From Dicyema japonicum (Eukaryota; Dicyemida; Rhombozoa; Dicyemidae): a stretch of DNA of 64,000 nucleotides. The notes below the pieces were generated by a model. The model was given only the letters and a program-made list of their open reading frames with translations. It was not told the origin of the DNA and searched no databases. Within the stretch, counting starts at the first letter, position 1. The number at the start of each line of letters is the position of its first letter. Made by a program: the position numbers and the translations under genes. This document shows, one piece after another, positions 43,600-54,709 of this stretch. The stretch is from NCBI GenBank assembly GCA_011109175.1, contig RDEW01000009.1, positions 702,875 through 766,874 of the forward strand. Direction: 5' to 3'.

Positions 43600-46365
43600 T
43601 ACGCACCAAAAGAAAGACTCCTGGTATGTCTGGATGGTATGCCTCAACTGGAAACTCGAGATGTTGTTTGTTCCCCTGGATTCTATTGCTTTCTGGAGAT
43701 ATTGAACAAAACCCTGGACCAAAATTCCTTGTTATTATGCAACTCAATGCTAACGGAATAAAAACAAAGATTCTGGAGTTACGATGTCTATTATCGAAGC
43801 ACAAGATTGACATGTGCCTTATCCAGGAGTCAAAACTTTCTACAAAGAGTACAACCCCACTTTTCCTGGATACATCTCTATCAGAAAAAACCGCATTTGA
43901 AGTGGTGGTGGCTTACTTACCATTATTAAAAACGGTTTATCCTTCCACGATGTGAGCTCGCAAGTGGATGATTTAATTCTATACGACAGGACCGCAGGAA
44001 CAAATCTCTATTGATCTTATTAATGGGTCAGAGCATCTTATTCTAATCAACATTTACATTCCCCCGCCGGGTGTCCTAATAACTATGTTCCGAAGCTCAA
44101 CAAACTAAAAGAAATTTGAAATGTGTTAATATGTGGAGATTTAACGCTAAACATCCCCAATGGTTAAGAACCTAGTCGGCGGACAAGAGGGAGAGTCTAA
44201 TTATTAAATTTTTCGTGATTCTGAATCACCCGAACATCTTCACAAGGACACCAGTCTGAAGAAATAACAACCCAATCTCCCCCAACATATCCTTTGCTTC
44301 CTCTAAGATTGCCCTGATGATTTCATGGAACGTCTCTACGGTTTTCATAGTGGTCATAATCCGATTATATTAAAACTGAGCCGATTCAATAACTCACGTA
44401 GAATTAAAGCAACCTTAAAGATCTACAAAAAAGCTGACTGGTCAAATTTCAAGCTCTTCATTGCACAACCTAATACATTTTGCTTCATCGACAAAGTTGT
44501 TTGTCCCACGTGCAGTGTACAAATCCTAAAAGACTACTCTGGACACGGAGACTCGTCTCCTCATCAAGCAAATAAACTGCCTGAAGATGAATCATCAACA
44601 AACCTCTTCTGATTTGGAAAATATAAAATGTTTAAATCAGAGAATAACAAAACTCATCAGAGAAAAGAAAGATAGGGCGTGAACCGCATATGAATTATGC
44701 AAGGGAATCATATATTGGACATATAAAATCCACGATGTATCAGAATCCTTTTCTGCTCCAAATACTGAACAAGCTAACAACCTAATGAAATATTACGCAT
44801 CTATAAGTCACAAAGACTTCTCGAAAACTCATTCTTGTCACATTCGGAATTTAGTGCCTAAACCAACTTTGTGGATCAATTTATTTACGCATGCCGAGGT
44901 CACACAGGCTATAAGATCGATGGAGAGATCTTATTCGTGTGGTCCTGACGATTCCGGGAATTTTGCTAAAACACCTTGGTAATGTTGCAATCAATTCGAT
45001 TACGTCAATTTTTAATTTGTCCTTTAACAAGAACGTCATCCCATGCAAATGGAAGAACTCACTTATAATACCCCTCTAAAACTAGGAAAACCGAAAACGT
45101 TGCCTTCTTTCTACCGTCAAATTTCATTGACGTGCGCATTATCGCGTCCAATGGAGAAACTCGTACTCTGGAAAATTAAACCCCATTTGCCCAACTGCCA
45201 CTTTCAACATGGTTTCAAATGTGAGCGTTCAACTAGGACACATTTGACTTCACTGTCTAAATTTATATCAGAAGGGTTTAACGACCGAAATGCCATTTAC
45301 GGTGAATATGGTTCCTGGATATCCAGAAGGCGTTCGATTCTGTCCAGAGAACATTACTCACGAAAAGGTTTTTGACACCACCATTCAGCGGCTTTGAAAA
45401 GATGGATAGCAAATTTTCTCCGGAAGAAGAGGACGTGTTGTGTAGGCCATGCAAAATCGAGGTCCCGTCTTACCAAATGGCGTCCCTCAAGGATCGCCCT
45501 TCTCCGGCGCTATTCAATTTATTCCTAAACGATTTACCTGCCCTGGAGACCAGATTCAATGCTTCTTACATATGCTGACGACTTAATTATCGCTAGTAGG
45601 AGCAAATACGTGGATATGACAAAATCAGAGCTTCAGTCACATATTGATGACCTGGGAGCCTGGTTAAATTTGAATCGTCTCTCTATATCCAGGGATAAAT
45701 CAACTTATACTATCTTCACCACAGACAGAAAAATATATACTGGATTTGAGCATATATGGAGAATCTTTACTTTTACAGATTCATCCAACTATTCTGGGAG
45801 TGGCTTTCGACCCTTTGATGAAATTTTCTCAACATGTGAAGAACGTTATGACAAAGGGTCTTAGGAAACTGAAAATAATGAAATCGTTTTTAAAGTCCAG
45901 GCCGTCATGGGAATGCGCTGTCGTCTTGTACAATCAACTTTTAAACGACGGTTGAGTATGCTTGTGCCTCATGGGCTTATGGAGTTTCAATATCCAATTT
46001 GTACAAGATCAATTCCCTAACAGCCAAATTGGTGCGTCTAACGAATCTACCTGCCGATCTTTTCCCTCCAATGCTTGACCACGCCTCAATCGAAAACAAC
46101 GGTTCCGGTTTCATCGGTCTGTGTAGTCACGAAACAAGTCGTTTCTTCCATTCAAGACTAGAAGTCTCAAATAAGCGTAAATTGGGAAAAAACCACCCCT
46201 TTTCAAAATCTAATGAAAGGTGATCGTCGTCGGTACAGGAAAGCCGTGGGTACTCTGGAGGAACATAAGAAAAACCTCTCGATCCTTTTGAGGTGTACCG
46301 AGGTCACTTAATTAGTTGTTTTACTCCTTTCTTGATGTTGCCTTTTCGGGGTTAAATAATAACCT
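43600..46365 (+). mobile_element. CR1-like LINE with a 2A-like motif, nearly full length, degenerate
   Basis: Near the 5' end a frame holds GDIEQNPGP (43695-43721), a 2A-like ribosome-skipping consensus. It is followed at once by an apurinic endonuclease start (MQLNANGIKTKILELRCLL, IDMCLIQESKL). Later blocks: the endonuclease end (HNPIILKL), the pre-RT ERSYSCGPDD, palm and fingers (MEKLVLWKIKPHLPNCHFQHG), LTYADDLIIASRSK (catalytic YADD), the post-RT PTILGVAFDPLMKFSQHV and a C-terminal RRYRKAVGTLEEHKKNLSIL. The 3' tail is TTGCCTTTTCGGGGTTAAAT. At least eight frame changes or stops. 2A motifs are known in some animal CR1-type LINEs; activity here cannot be judged. Confidence 0.88.
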
Positions 46366-46421
46366 AAATGTAAGAAAAAACCCAAAAGAGAAACAAGAAA
46401 ATCAATTGTAATTAATTAACA

Positions 46422-46895
46422 CTATGCAAGCTGAATTTTCCTTTTTTTTGGGCATTGGCCCTTTGTATCACCCTCACTGTTCTCCTCGTATACCATTTGA
46501 GAAAGCAAATCACTAGACAAGACAGCTGTTTCTTTTGGTGCCTCTTCTACGTCACCTCCGAGTTCAGAGCCTCTTGAGATAAGATGATTAGTCATTCTTG
46601 TAACCTCATCATCATAGTTATCAACTTTCAGCCCATTTCTATGCTCAATTATCATGCTCTCTAAAGTTTTTTTAATCGTCATTGATTGGATGTACGCCCT
46701 TGTAGAGACATCCACGTTGAGTCTTTCCATATAGGACTTGTAGTACTTTGTTACTACTCCTTCCCATGTCAAAACAATCGGAATTATTGTCATTGGCCTT
46801 GTGAATTTGTGCTAGTTCTCCTGCCAGAAGGTCGTATTTGTGGAGTTTTTCCACTACAACATGTTCTAGCAAATCTTTAATAAAAGGAAAGAAAA
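46422..46895 (-). mobile_element. C-terminus of an R4/Dong-like retroelement
   Basis: The minus strand reads VVVEKLHKYDLLAGELAQIH, shifts one frame, then MTIIPIVLTWEGVVTKYYKS, STRAYIQSMTIKKTLESMII and a Lys-rich end KGQCPKKRKIQLA. The 'P.V.TWDG.VTK' block followed by 'AYIQ...LK.TLE' is a recognisable C-terminal signature of the element family whose RT starts this window. One frameshift; otherwise open. Confidence 0.6.
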
Positions 46896-46899
46896 GAAA

Positions 46900-47630
46900 T
46901 CTTCAATAAATTATCCACGTGGCACCACATTGAACCACGTGGCCGTAGTTATGATTGCTTATTAATGATATTTAATTTATTCAGACATTTAGTTAATAAA
47001 GCTTCCAGGAATTTAAAAGCGTGAACCTTTTGCAGAACGTGCGGGATTTTGCAGATTTCAATGTCGATCAATAACTGACTGTTCATTGCATAAGCTAGGA
47101 ATCTGATTGTGCTTTTTAATTGCTTATGAACTTAAGAAAGAAAGGAAAAAGTGATACAATTGACCAGTTGTGCAGGTCATTGTCGATTTGAGAAAGTCAT
47201 GTTTTTTCCATTAGAATTTAATAAAATGTCTCCTGTGAACAACAGAAGTGGATTGATGACATTCTAAGGGTTTATTAAAACCGTAGCTTACTTATATATT
47301 CGCTTAACAACAATGAGTTTAACTCCCCCTCTGGCTACTTTATCGAAGGTATCTCTTAATATTTCACTGCTCCTGATGTTTTATCATGAAATCACGTGGT
47401 TGATCTATCTCCAAGAAGACCACTTAATTCTCCCACTACATTGATTATCCTTTAGAATTCACAACTTCTGTCAGCTAGTCGTTTCTCCCCCTTTTCAGGA
47501 TGTACTCATTATCATCTAAGAAGGAGTCATTGTCGGTGATTTAGGAACTGAATACACTAATTGAGAATGTTTAAAAACAAATCCCCTCTTAATTACGAGA
47601 AAACAATCACGTCCTTGAATCTCGTTTAAC
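46900..47630. other. AT-rich intergenic, no gene seen
   Basis: No credible frame or repeat family was recognised between the retroelement tail and the minisatellite. Confidence 0.45.
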
Positions 47631-47634
47631 TAGT

Positions 47635-47738
47635 ACAAATAAAAACTAAGAAGTTCAAATAGACTGAACCGTTACAAATAAAAACTAAGAAGTTCAAATA
47701 GACTGAACCGTTACAAATAAAAACTAAGAAATTCAAAT
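47635..47738. repeat. 39-bp tandem repeat, 2.7 copies
   Basis: Units at 47635-47673 and 47674-47712 are identical (ACAAATAAAAACTAAGAAGT...CCGTT). A third partial unit (47713-47738) has one visible change. Lies 90 bp downstream of the SmG stop. Confidence 0.95.
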
Positions 47739-47826
47739 CTGTTAGAATTGGAGAGCTAAAAGGAAACACATAATCACAGAGTAGAAAAGAACTAAGAACA
47801 GCAAAAAGACAAAATTAAAAAACTAG

Positions 47827-48084
47827 CTAAGTCATTGGTTCAAGGAGAATCAAGTTGAGAATATTACTTCCTTTGACGACTATCGTCTTCCCGCAAAACT
47901 CCTCTTCGTTGATGGAGTCACAATCCATCACAATATTAAGGTAAGGGTCATAACCGCGGAACACTCCCTTTATAACCGTATTGGAGACTAATTTAACTAA
48001 AAGGCGCTTTTCTAAATATCTAAATTATAAATAAATCCACTATTTTTGATACTTTCGTAACTCCGGAAAATTCACACGAGCCAT
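47827..48084 (-). CDS. SNRPG: Small nuclear ribonucleoprotein G (SmG), two exons
   Basis: SmG is a member of the seven-subunit Sm ring that binds the U-rich site of spliceosomal U1, U2, U4 and U5 snRNAs. Exon 1 is 48084-48053 and exon 2 is 48019-47827, with a 33-nt GT-AG intron; 74 residues (human SmG 76). The N-terminus MARVNFPELRKYLEKRLLVK matches the PELKK..DK.L.LKL start. The Sm1 motif is VIKGVFRGYDPYLNIVMD and Sm2 is KTIVVKGSNILNLILLE (G-x-x-I/V-x-x-G-N-x-I). The acidic loop DSINEEEFCG between the motifs is of ordinary length. An alternative AG eight bases downstream would drop YLE, so the chosen acceptor fits the family better. LSm7 is the main alternative; the PELRK start favours SmG. 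Confidence 0.88.
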
Positions 48085-48344
48085 TTAACACAGCGTTGCT
48101 TTTAAATTTATTTAATAAATTTTATTTATTAGTATTAATAAATAAAACTTTAATTTCAAAAATTTCCATGCTATTTAAATAAAAATGAAATAATTCATTA
48201 TCCTCGTCTTAACTACCCCCTCCAAGATATTTCTCTTCTCAAAGGAATTTTCTTTGGATTGTATTCCCTGTTTTCTTTGGGGGATTTATGGGAGCGCCCG
48301 GAAACGCCTATGAATCTTTCTTCTCATTTAAAAAAACTTTAAAA

Positions 48345-48680
48345 AGGCCACATCAGTCTAATAAAATGGCTATATCCAGTTCCCATGGTCAGAGTGAAAC
48401 GCATCCTTTCCAACAATCACTTCCATCAGTATCCACCATTATGGGAACCCCTTCACTAGAATAAGGAAGAGATGAATCCTTTTTGGATGCCGGCTATACT
48501 TTGACGTCTCCTGAAACAAGTGGATCAACTGACACCTCTTAGAATTTGAACCATACGCAGAGCAAAACAGAATCCTTCAACCAGATAGGTATCGATGTGG
48601 GAATCGAACCCACAGATATTTGCGATTCGAGAAACATCAATTCGTTAATGTTTAGGCTTAATTTACGAATTCTAGATGCG
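48345..48680 (-). mobile_element. SINE-2 copy with a tRNA-like head
   Basis: The reverse strand carries the B box GTGGGTTCGATTCCCACATC (48596-48615 region), the body AGTTGATCCACTTGTTTCAG and the trailing GGGAACTGGATATAGCC. Adjacent to the next copy in the same orientation. Confidence 0.75.
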
Positions 48681-48699
48681 CCGACCGAGAAGTAAACAT

Positions 48700-48968
48700 A
48701 GTGAACTATTTAAATTTATCCAGTATCCACGGTCGCGGAAACAGAGTCCTTCCAACATCACATACAAGTTCATCCAGAACCAACAGAAAGAGAAGAACAC
48801 ATAGTTCTTAGTCTTTGAGAACCTCTCCAATATATTGGGGAGAGCAAATAGTTTTTTATGCCATCTCGTCACTGGACGTCACATGAGACAAGTAGATCAC
48901 GTGACGCCACTCTAGTTGAACGATTAATATAGTAAGACATCTAACCACTAAGCTACCTGGTCACGAGG
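48700..48968 (-). mobile_element. SINE-2 copy with A box
   Basis: The head shows GGTAGCTTAGTGGTTAGATG (A box); the body shows GTGGCGTCACGTGATCTACT and GGTTCTGGATGAACTTGTAT. The B-box region is lost or degenerate. Confidence 0.75.
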
Positions 48969-49084
48969 TTTTTCAATTTAATAAGTCGGTGGAATCAATA
49001 TTTTGAATACATTTGACGGACCATCACAAAAAAAGTCCTAAATTTTTTGCTCCAGGTTGGATTCTATCCAAAAATTGAATATCG

Positions 49085-49290
49085 ATAATATACACTCTCG
49101 AAGCCATCCAGTCTCACGTGGATCTTGGTGGCCCTTTAGATCATTGAGCCGATCTTGCAGATTAGATCTTCCGCTTGTGGGGCAAAGATTCTTGACGCCT
49201 CAACAGAAAATAAGACAAACAAGTGATCCTCCGAGATGCTTATATACTTCATTCTCTTCTGATCCTCGGCTTCTTCTATTCTAATACTGG
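49085..49290 (-). mobile_element. Retroelement C-terminal fragment, partner of 23640-23870
   Basis: On the minus strand a frame with EDQKRMKYISISEDHLFVLF, SVEASRIFAPQAEDLICKIG resembles the final helix region of RLE-type elements. Strongly similar to 23695-23860. Confidence 0.45.
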
Positions 49291-49299
49291 TATTTTGCT

Positions 49300-51520
49300 T
49301 TTAAATTAAACTGAGAACCATAATATCGCTACGAGCTGCCTACCATTAAGAAACGCATCACCACGTCGAGTAGCTCAGAGACCATCCACTTTCACGTCAT
49401 AGTGGTTCATGGTAACATAAAGAACTTAAACTTATCTTTCACTAATGATATTCACAATCTAAATGAACGAGTCCCACTCTGATGGTCATCGGGAGCATCG
49501 ATTCTGAAGCGATAACCTTAAAGGTCTGTGTCCATATTTTTTTAAAATCTATAGAGCCTTTTATTTATAAAATTCAATTGTTCTGCCAACTCGCGAGGTT
49601 TCGAAGGTGAACTAGAGGAAAAGTATTAAAGTCACAGTATTTATTCAATTTCCTCTGTTCTGCATAGTCACCAACTGGACGCCATCTAGACAGTCGCTGA
49701 CGAAGGAAAACGATTTGAAGAGGAATCGACGAATGTGACGCCTGTGATTAGTAGGATAGCATACAAATTAAAAGAACTAAGTCCATATTTAACAGATATC
49801 GAAAAAACTGTTTTCTATGCCTTATTTCCAAGGCCCTTGGAAAGTACAAGAGCTCATTCTCCTCAACATTGGATGCTATATTTACCAAGTACCCTGAACT
49901 AACCATCACCTACGGTTGTGCCAAGTGGGGTATAAATATAGCAAAGATCCACATAAACAAAATCAAGGACTTTCATCTTCAGTAATTAGAACTCTCAAAA
50001 AGTCACCCATTGGATATCATACACTCTTAGTCGGGAGAACATATGCACGATTCATCTTCGTGGACTCCTGCCAGCAGTACGAGTTCACAGGAGGTCCAGG
50101 ATCTTGTTAGAAAAGATGATGTGGTTACGAGAGATAAACTTGGCAAATTCAATAGTCGTGTTTTTTATTTTTAATTTAATGATGATCCTTGGTCTTCAAT
50201 AAATAAATAGATCTTGGATACACTGAGACAAAAACTAACACAGTATGCCCCTAATAAAACCCAAATCACTTCCTCTGAGATACTCTCCTTGGCGACGCGC
50301 GCTTTCATTTTCACTCCATTGGACACTTTCTGTTTTTGGAGCAGTTTAAAATTTTTGTCGGATAAGAAAATAAAATTTAACCGGCAAATGGTACGTTAAA
50401 AAGAAAAACTATCTGATGTCCTTATGAATGAGAAGCCTTCAAAACCAGATATTCGGAAAGGGGCATCATCCTAAATAAAAAAGAACTCATTGTGATGGGA
50501 TTTAGGGCACAATCGTTTGTGGAAAAACCTCCTCAAAAATTTTTGTCTGGATTTTTCTATGGTATTCGACGTTATTGAAAAGTTAAAAGACGATAGGATC
50601 TCTGTTTCTCTATTTCTCATGAAGATTATTGCAAAGAAAATTTAAGCTACCGTAGATTACAATAATTTTAAAGGCGTCTGACGGATGCTTGTGTGGTTTC
50701 AAAAACGATACAAACTCTTTCAAAGCAATTTCTTGGGAAATCAATTCTGATTTTATTCGGCGAATACAACCACCATTTGGATAAATTCTAGATATCCTCG
50801 GTTGTGACAAAACTAAGAAAACATTAACAAGTCAATAAAATATATCCCAATCTTTTAAATAATTTCAGAAGCTAGGAGTCGTGTTGTAACTAGGACTACA
50901 GTAGTGCTGAAGAAAGATGGAAGATCAAAGATCTGTAATTCTGAAATTATTCTAGAGAATGAATCCGAATTAATTGATGGACACAATATTGATTGAACTG
51001 AAAATAAGTGGATTTAAAACAACGTTGTGGAATGGTGAGGGAAAGGGGTTAGTTCCATTGATTTGACAAAAATGATGAATCATGTTTAACATTAGCTATT
51101 AAAGACAACTAAATCTTAAGACTAACGATCTCTTATTTATTGGGAAAAAGTACAATATAAGTGACTATTTTTTTGCAGAAACCAGAGAGAACTAAAATAA
51201 GTATAGGGGACTTGTTGAAGATATACCCCTCGCGATTGCTGTCGAGAAAACCGGAGCGATAAGCAGTAAGCCCTTATCTTCATCAAGAAACTTGAACGTG
51301 TTGTCTCGTTCAGAAGCCATGATGACCGCGAAATTCGATGGATCATCCAATTGGTTTCCATGGAAATCCTGAGTGCTGACGTCACATCGATGAAGTTGGC
51401 AGGAATTAAATTAAATTATTCCAATGACCGAGGTAAGAAGGTTAAAACCAAACTAACTAATTCCTTGATCCTAACGTGTTCCAGCAGAACCTTCACCCAG
51501 CACAATGATCCAAAGGACGT
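49300..51520. other. Mixed repeats and unassigned sequence
   Basis: 49468-49535 repeats part of the LINE family X region at 28605-28680. Open stretches at 50214-50399 (+, FCFWSSLKFLSDKKIKFNRQ) and 51130-51390 (-, FAVIMASERDNTFKFLDEDK) have coding-like composition but no family, start or splice joins that I can defend. Confidence 0.35.
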
Positions 51521-51529
51521 TGTCCGATG

Positions 51530-51720
51530 AGCTGAGGTAGATTCAGAACTCGTTGCCACGGAGCGAAATTGTCACCCGATCGAATGAATAGATGGATCCT
51601 TTTGAACGCCGGCCAGGCATTGGCTGTCTCGTGAATAAGGTGGATCAAATGATGCCATCAGAGGGAACGAAGAGAAATCCTAAATAAGTAGCCACATAAC
51701 ACCATACGGCAGCAACCTTC
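51530..51720 (-). mobile_element. SINE-2 copy, degenerate
   Basis: Reverse strand body CATCATTTGATCCACCTTAT and AATGCCTGGCCGGCGTTC in family order; no clear head or tail. Confidence 0.55.
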
Positions 51721-51769
51721 TATTTCTAAAACGGATTGATTTCCTTTTCTTTAAGGCATTTTCTATTGT

Positions 51770-52035
51770 GGTGGGTACACAGTAGTTAACGGGTAATTAA
51801 ATTTATTCAGTGCGGTCATATAAGCAGATAGAACTTTCAATATTAAACACAAGTACATCAAAAGCCAGAGAAAGGAAACGTCCAATCCTTGCAGTTGTCC
51901 AAACCCTCCGATAGTGCGGGAGTAACAAACGATCCAGGAACTGGGAATAACATGAGACAGGTAGATCACTTGACGCCACTCTTTCAGAACAAGAAGAGAA
52001 GGGACAAAGAAAACGAAAAGAAATCTTCGACCGAC
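51770..52035 (-). mobile_element. SINE-2 copy
   Basis: Body GAGTGGCGTCAAGTGATCTA then CCTGTCTCATGTTATTCCC, GGACAACTGCAAGGATTGGA and the 3' part on the reverse strand near 51790. Same orientation as its neighbours. Confidence 0.7.
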
Positions 52036-52138
52036 AGCCAATGGGGGAAATCGAACAAAAAGAGTATTGACACGATAATTTTAGATATCAATTATTTTCC
52101 TAAAATTCCCGCTGGAAAGAACTTTATTGATTAAAAAA

Positions 52139-52638
52139 TTATTTAATAAAAAATAAATGAGGAATATTTAAATCAATAAACTTTCCAATAGCATTAATTA
52201 TCGAAGCAATGTAAAACTCCAAATAATTCTCAGAATGTTTGATGTGGGACATCATCTCTGCAAAATTACAGCACTGAACAGCAAAACACGGTTCCAATGT
52301 TAAGGGGTGGTAAACTGAAATAAGCATACACTCGTCATCTCCATTACTTTCCAACTCCAGTAAATTCATAATCTTCAAATTAGTCAAAATTAGAGTACAT
52401 CTTCCAAAACTAATGGGCTCTTGTGATCACGAGCCGTTATGAAGATTGTGGGGACTGAATATACTGAATTGTAAATTATTTCGTATTTAAAAAAATAAGA
52501 GTTTCCGTTTTTTGAAATTAGTTTATTTTTCGATATCACCGGGGTTTCCGTGGTAGTGTATTCCCAAGAATCGTCGACTTTTATGATTTGCTTATAAAAA
52601 TAATTGACCGCCACTTCATACTCCTCGAATGATATCAT
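52139..52638 (-). CDS. ATG10: ATG10, ubiquitin-like-conjugating enzyme of autophagy, two exons
   Basis: ATG10 is the E2-like enzyme that transfers ATG12 from ATG7 to ATG5 during autophagosome formation. Exon 1 is 52638-52399, exon 2 is 52372-52139, with a 26-nt intron (phase 0); 157 residues against about 220 in human. Starting MISFEEYEVAVNYFYKQI, it shows the central strand pair FKYEIIYNSVYSVPTIFITA and PLVLEDIMNLLELE. The active-site block is SVYHPLTLEPCFAVQCCNF, where Cys115 (or 114) aligns with the catalytic Cys of HPC in human ATG10. The end is KFIDLNIPHLFFIK. The long loops of vertebrate ATG10 are absent. ATG3 is the alternative E2 but has a longer, different active-site region. ATG101 lies about 1.4 kb away on the other strand. 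Confidence 0.82.
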
Positions 52639-52639
52639 T

Positions 52640-53495
52640 AATTAATTTATTTAAATAAATTAATTTTTAAAGAATAAATGAATAATTTATTTAAGAGAAA
52701 TAAAATTCTAATTGATGACTAGGAGCTGCGTAGAAAGGGGAGAACTGAACTACGATTTGATGGAGTAAGAAAAGGAATGGTTCTTTTTCGTTCTCATTGA
52801 CACTGGGCGGTGGCACATTAGGAGAACCACTCTCATATTGGAGTCGTCAATACTACGGAATGACTGCAGATTCTTTCGAATCTTAAAAGAACCAGGAAAT
52901 CAACTATGTTTGACTTGGTTACTATTGAAAAATGGTCGATTTTTTCTTAGAGATCTGTCTCCCAATGATTTCCTGTATAGGATAAGATTTCAGGAAACAG
53001 TGGGGTATTTTGATAGGCACAAATGAAAATGCCAAAAATGATAAGGGGAATCGGAATCTCCTAATCATTTCAGATACTATAACCATCTTTCTTGGTGTTT
53101 CATGGGATTGTGTAAATAAAAGACTTGAATGTACTCAGACTGTTGAGAGTTAGTTTAATGTTCTGGAACATTATTATGTCATTCTGCACTCTCTCTTCGT
53201 AAACTAGCAAAATCTTAGATTGTTCAGAAAACTCAATTATGCTAGGGTCAACATCTTCAGACGTCTCATCAGATTTCGGCTAAAAATCTGCCCTTCAACA
53301 TCTGTTAGTTCTTTAAGGTTTTGGTGATAGAAACGGTTCCTGTGCATGCATATCCATATTTTTTATTTTACTACAAAAAAAGTTAATAACAAACAACTAA
53401 TTAAGTGATACAGACAAAAAAGATAAATTCAGATTATTGTAATCCTTAACCCTGATCATATTTTAATGACTTACTTCAATTTAATGTTTAACTTA
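52640..53495. other. Between ATG10 and SINE-2: no gene supported
   Basis: A short plus-strand frame at 52838-53026 (MESSILRNDCRFFRILKEPG) has no recognised homologue, and the remainder is AT-rich. Confidence 0.4.
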
Positions 53496-53499
53496 TCAA

Positions 53500-53768
53500 A
53501 AACAATGGATACACCGATAAGTTCACGCACAAAACTATCTAGGATCGGAGAAAAAAATAAGAAAAAGTCCAGTCTTGCAGTTGTGGGGACCCCTCCAATG
53601 GAATGAGGGAAAGTAAATGATCTTTTCTCTGACTATCATATTATTGGGCGCCACTTCGAAAGGTGGATCACATCACGTCATTCGACCAGGAAACCAGTAA
53701 GGGAAATCGAGTCCAGGATCAATTGCTATAGAAAGACATCCTAACTACTAAACTACATACTTTCTTGA
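53500..53768 (-). mobile_element. SINE-2, complete tRNA-derived head
   Basis: On the reverse strand: A box GTAGTTTAGTAGTTAGGATG, B box GGACTCGATTTCC, body GATGTGATCCACCTTTCGAA and ATTCCATTGGAGGGGTCC, 3' end TATCGGTGTATCCATTG. The clearest view of the 5' promoter of the family. Confidence 0.8.
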
Positions 53769-54015
53769 TATTTATTTAATTAATAAAATAAATAACCTGG
53801 TTCCTTAGAGTAATTAAAGGTCTTTTTGCGTTTATTATTGTTATGAGCAACAACAAAGAATATAACTATAATTCTATTCATGGATTTCTTCGGCTTTTTT
53901 TTACTAAGACCAAAGAAAATTATTTGTTTTCATTTAAAATACTAAAATATTATTTTAGTTTTAAATTCTTTATTATCAAATTATTTAAATTTGATAATAA
54001 TAATTGCTTTCTGTG

Positions 54016-54703
54016 ATGGAATCTGATACTGTCGAGAATGATCTCTTAATAGTTTCAACTAGCATTCATCTTAGATATCCTATCCCAATCAAATACCCGA
54101 AATGCTTGAACTGCTTGTCCAGACTATATTGTTTCATCGTTCCTATGGAAAGGTAGTCAAACCACTAATTGTAGTTAATATACAAAACCGACAGCGAGTA
54201 CACGATCGACGCTTTGGGGTACCAGGATGTGTTTTGTGACACATTTGACTACTCTTACGTAAAAGTTACCTCACCACAGCTGACTGACACCGTGCGAAAG
54301 TGTATATCTGAGGCGGTCTCAATGGTCGACGTGAATAACTCGCCTTCTTTAAAGGTGGTCGAATATGTTACCCCAAGTTTCAATTGTACTTCTACCGTAA
54401 GTTATCCGGGTGGTTTGCCAGTGGTAGCACAAATTGGGAGAAGTGGAACATCAAAGTAAACGTTTTGGACCCAAAATCAAAACCTGTGGATTGTCAGAAT
54501 GATGGACCGTCCGGTTTTCTATTATTTTAACGGTAGATGATGAATTACGGGAATATCTCGAGTATTGCGTCTTTTCCATAATCTCGAAGATTCGACTACA
54601 GAAGACTCCTCCGATTCCTAGGAGATTGGATGTCTCCTCTGTGTTCAGCATGGACTATAATGATGTGCAGCCTTACCACTTTAACTTCACTTGTGAAATC
54701 TAA
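54016..54703 (+). CDS. ATG101: ATG101, autophagy initiation HORMA protein, five exons
   Basis: ATG101 pairs with ATG13 in the ULK1 complex that starts autophagosome formation in metazoans. Exons 54016-54051, 54075-54152, 54175-54354, 54378-54513, 54537-54703; introns of 23, 22, 23 and 23 nt. 198 residues against 218 in human. Matching blocks: EMLELLVQTILFHRSYGKL, SEYTIDALGYQDVFCDTFDY then SYVKVTSPQL, LYFYRKLSGWFAS, NWEKWNIKVNVLDPKSK and the end SVFSMDYNDVQPYHFNFTCE. Trp110-Phe111 sit where the family has its WF finger, used to recruit downstream factors. Each intron is required: without them each frame stops within a few codons. All joins are in phase. Confidence 0.92.
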
Positions 54704-54709
54704 TTTTTT

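Noticed and set aside
43454-43813. 119-codon minus-strand frame
   Set aside because: Antisense across the 5' part of the 2A-bearing LINE.
53500-53768. tRNA gene suggested by A and B boxes
   Set aside because: No acceptor-stem pairing or anticodon arm; the boxes are the head of SINE-2.
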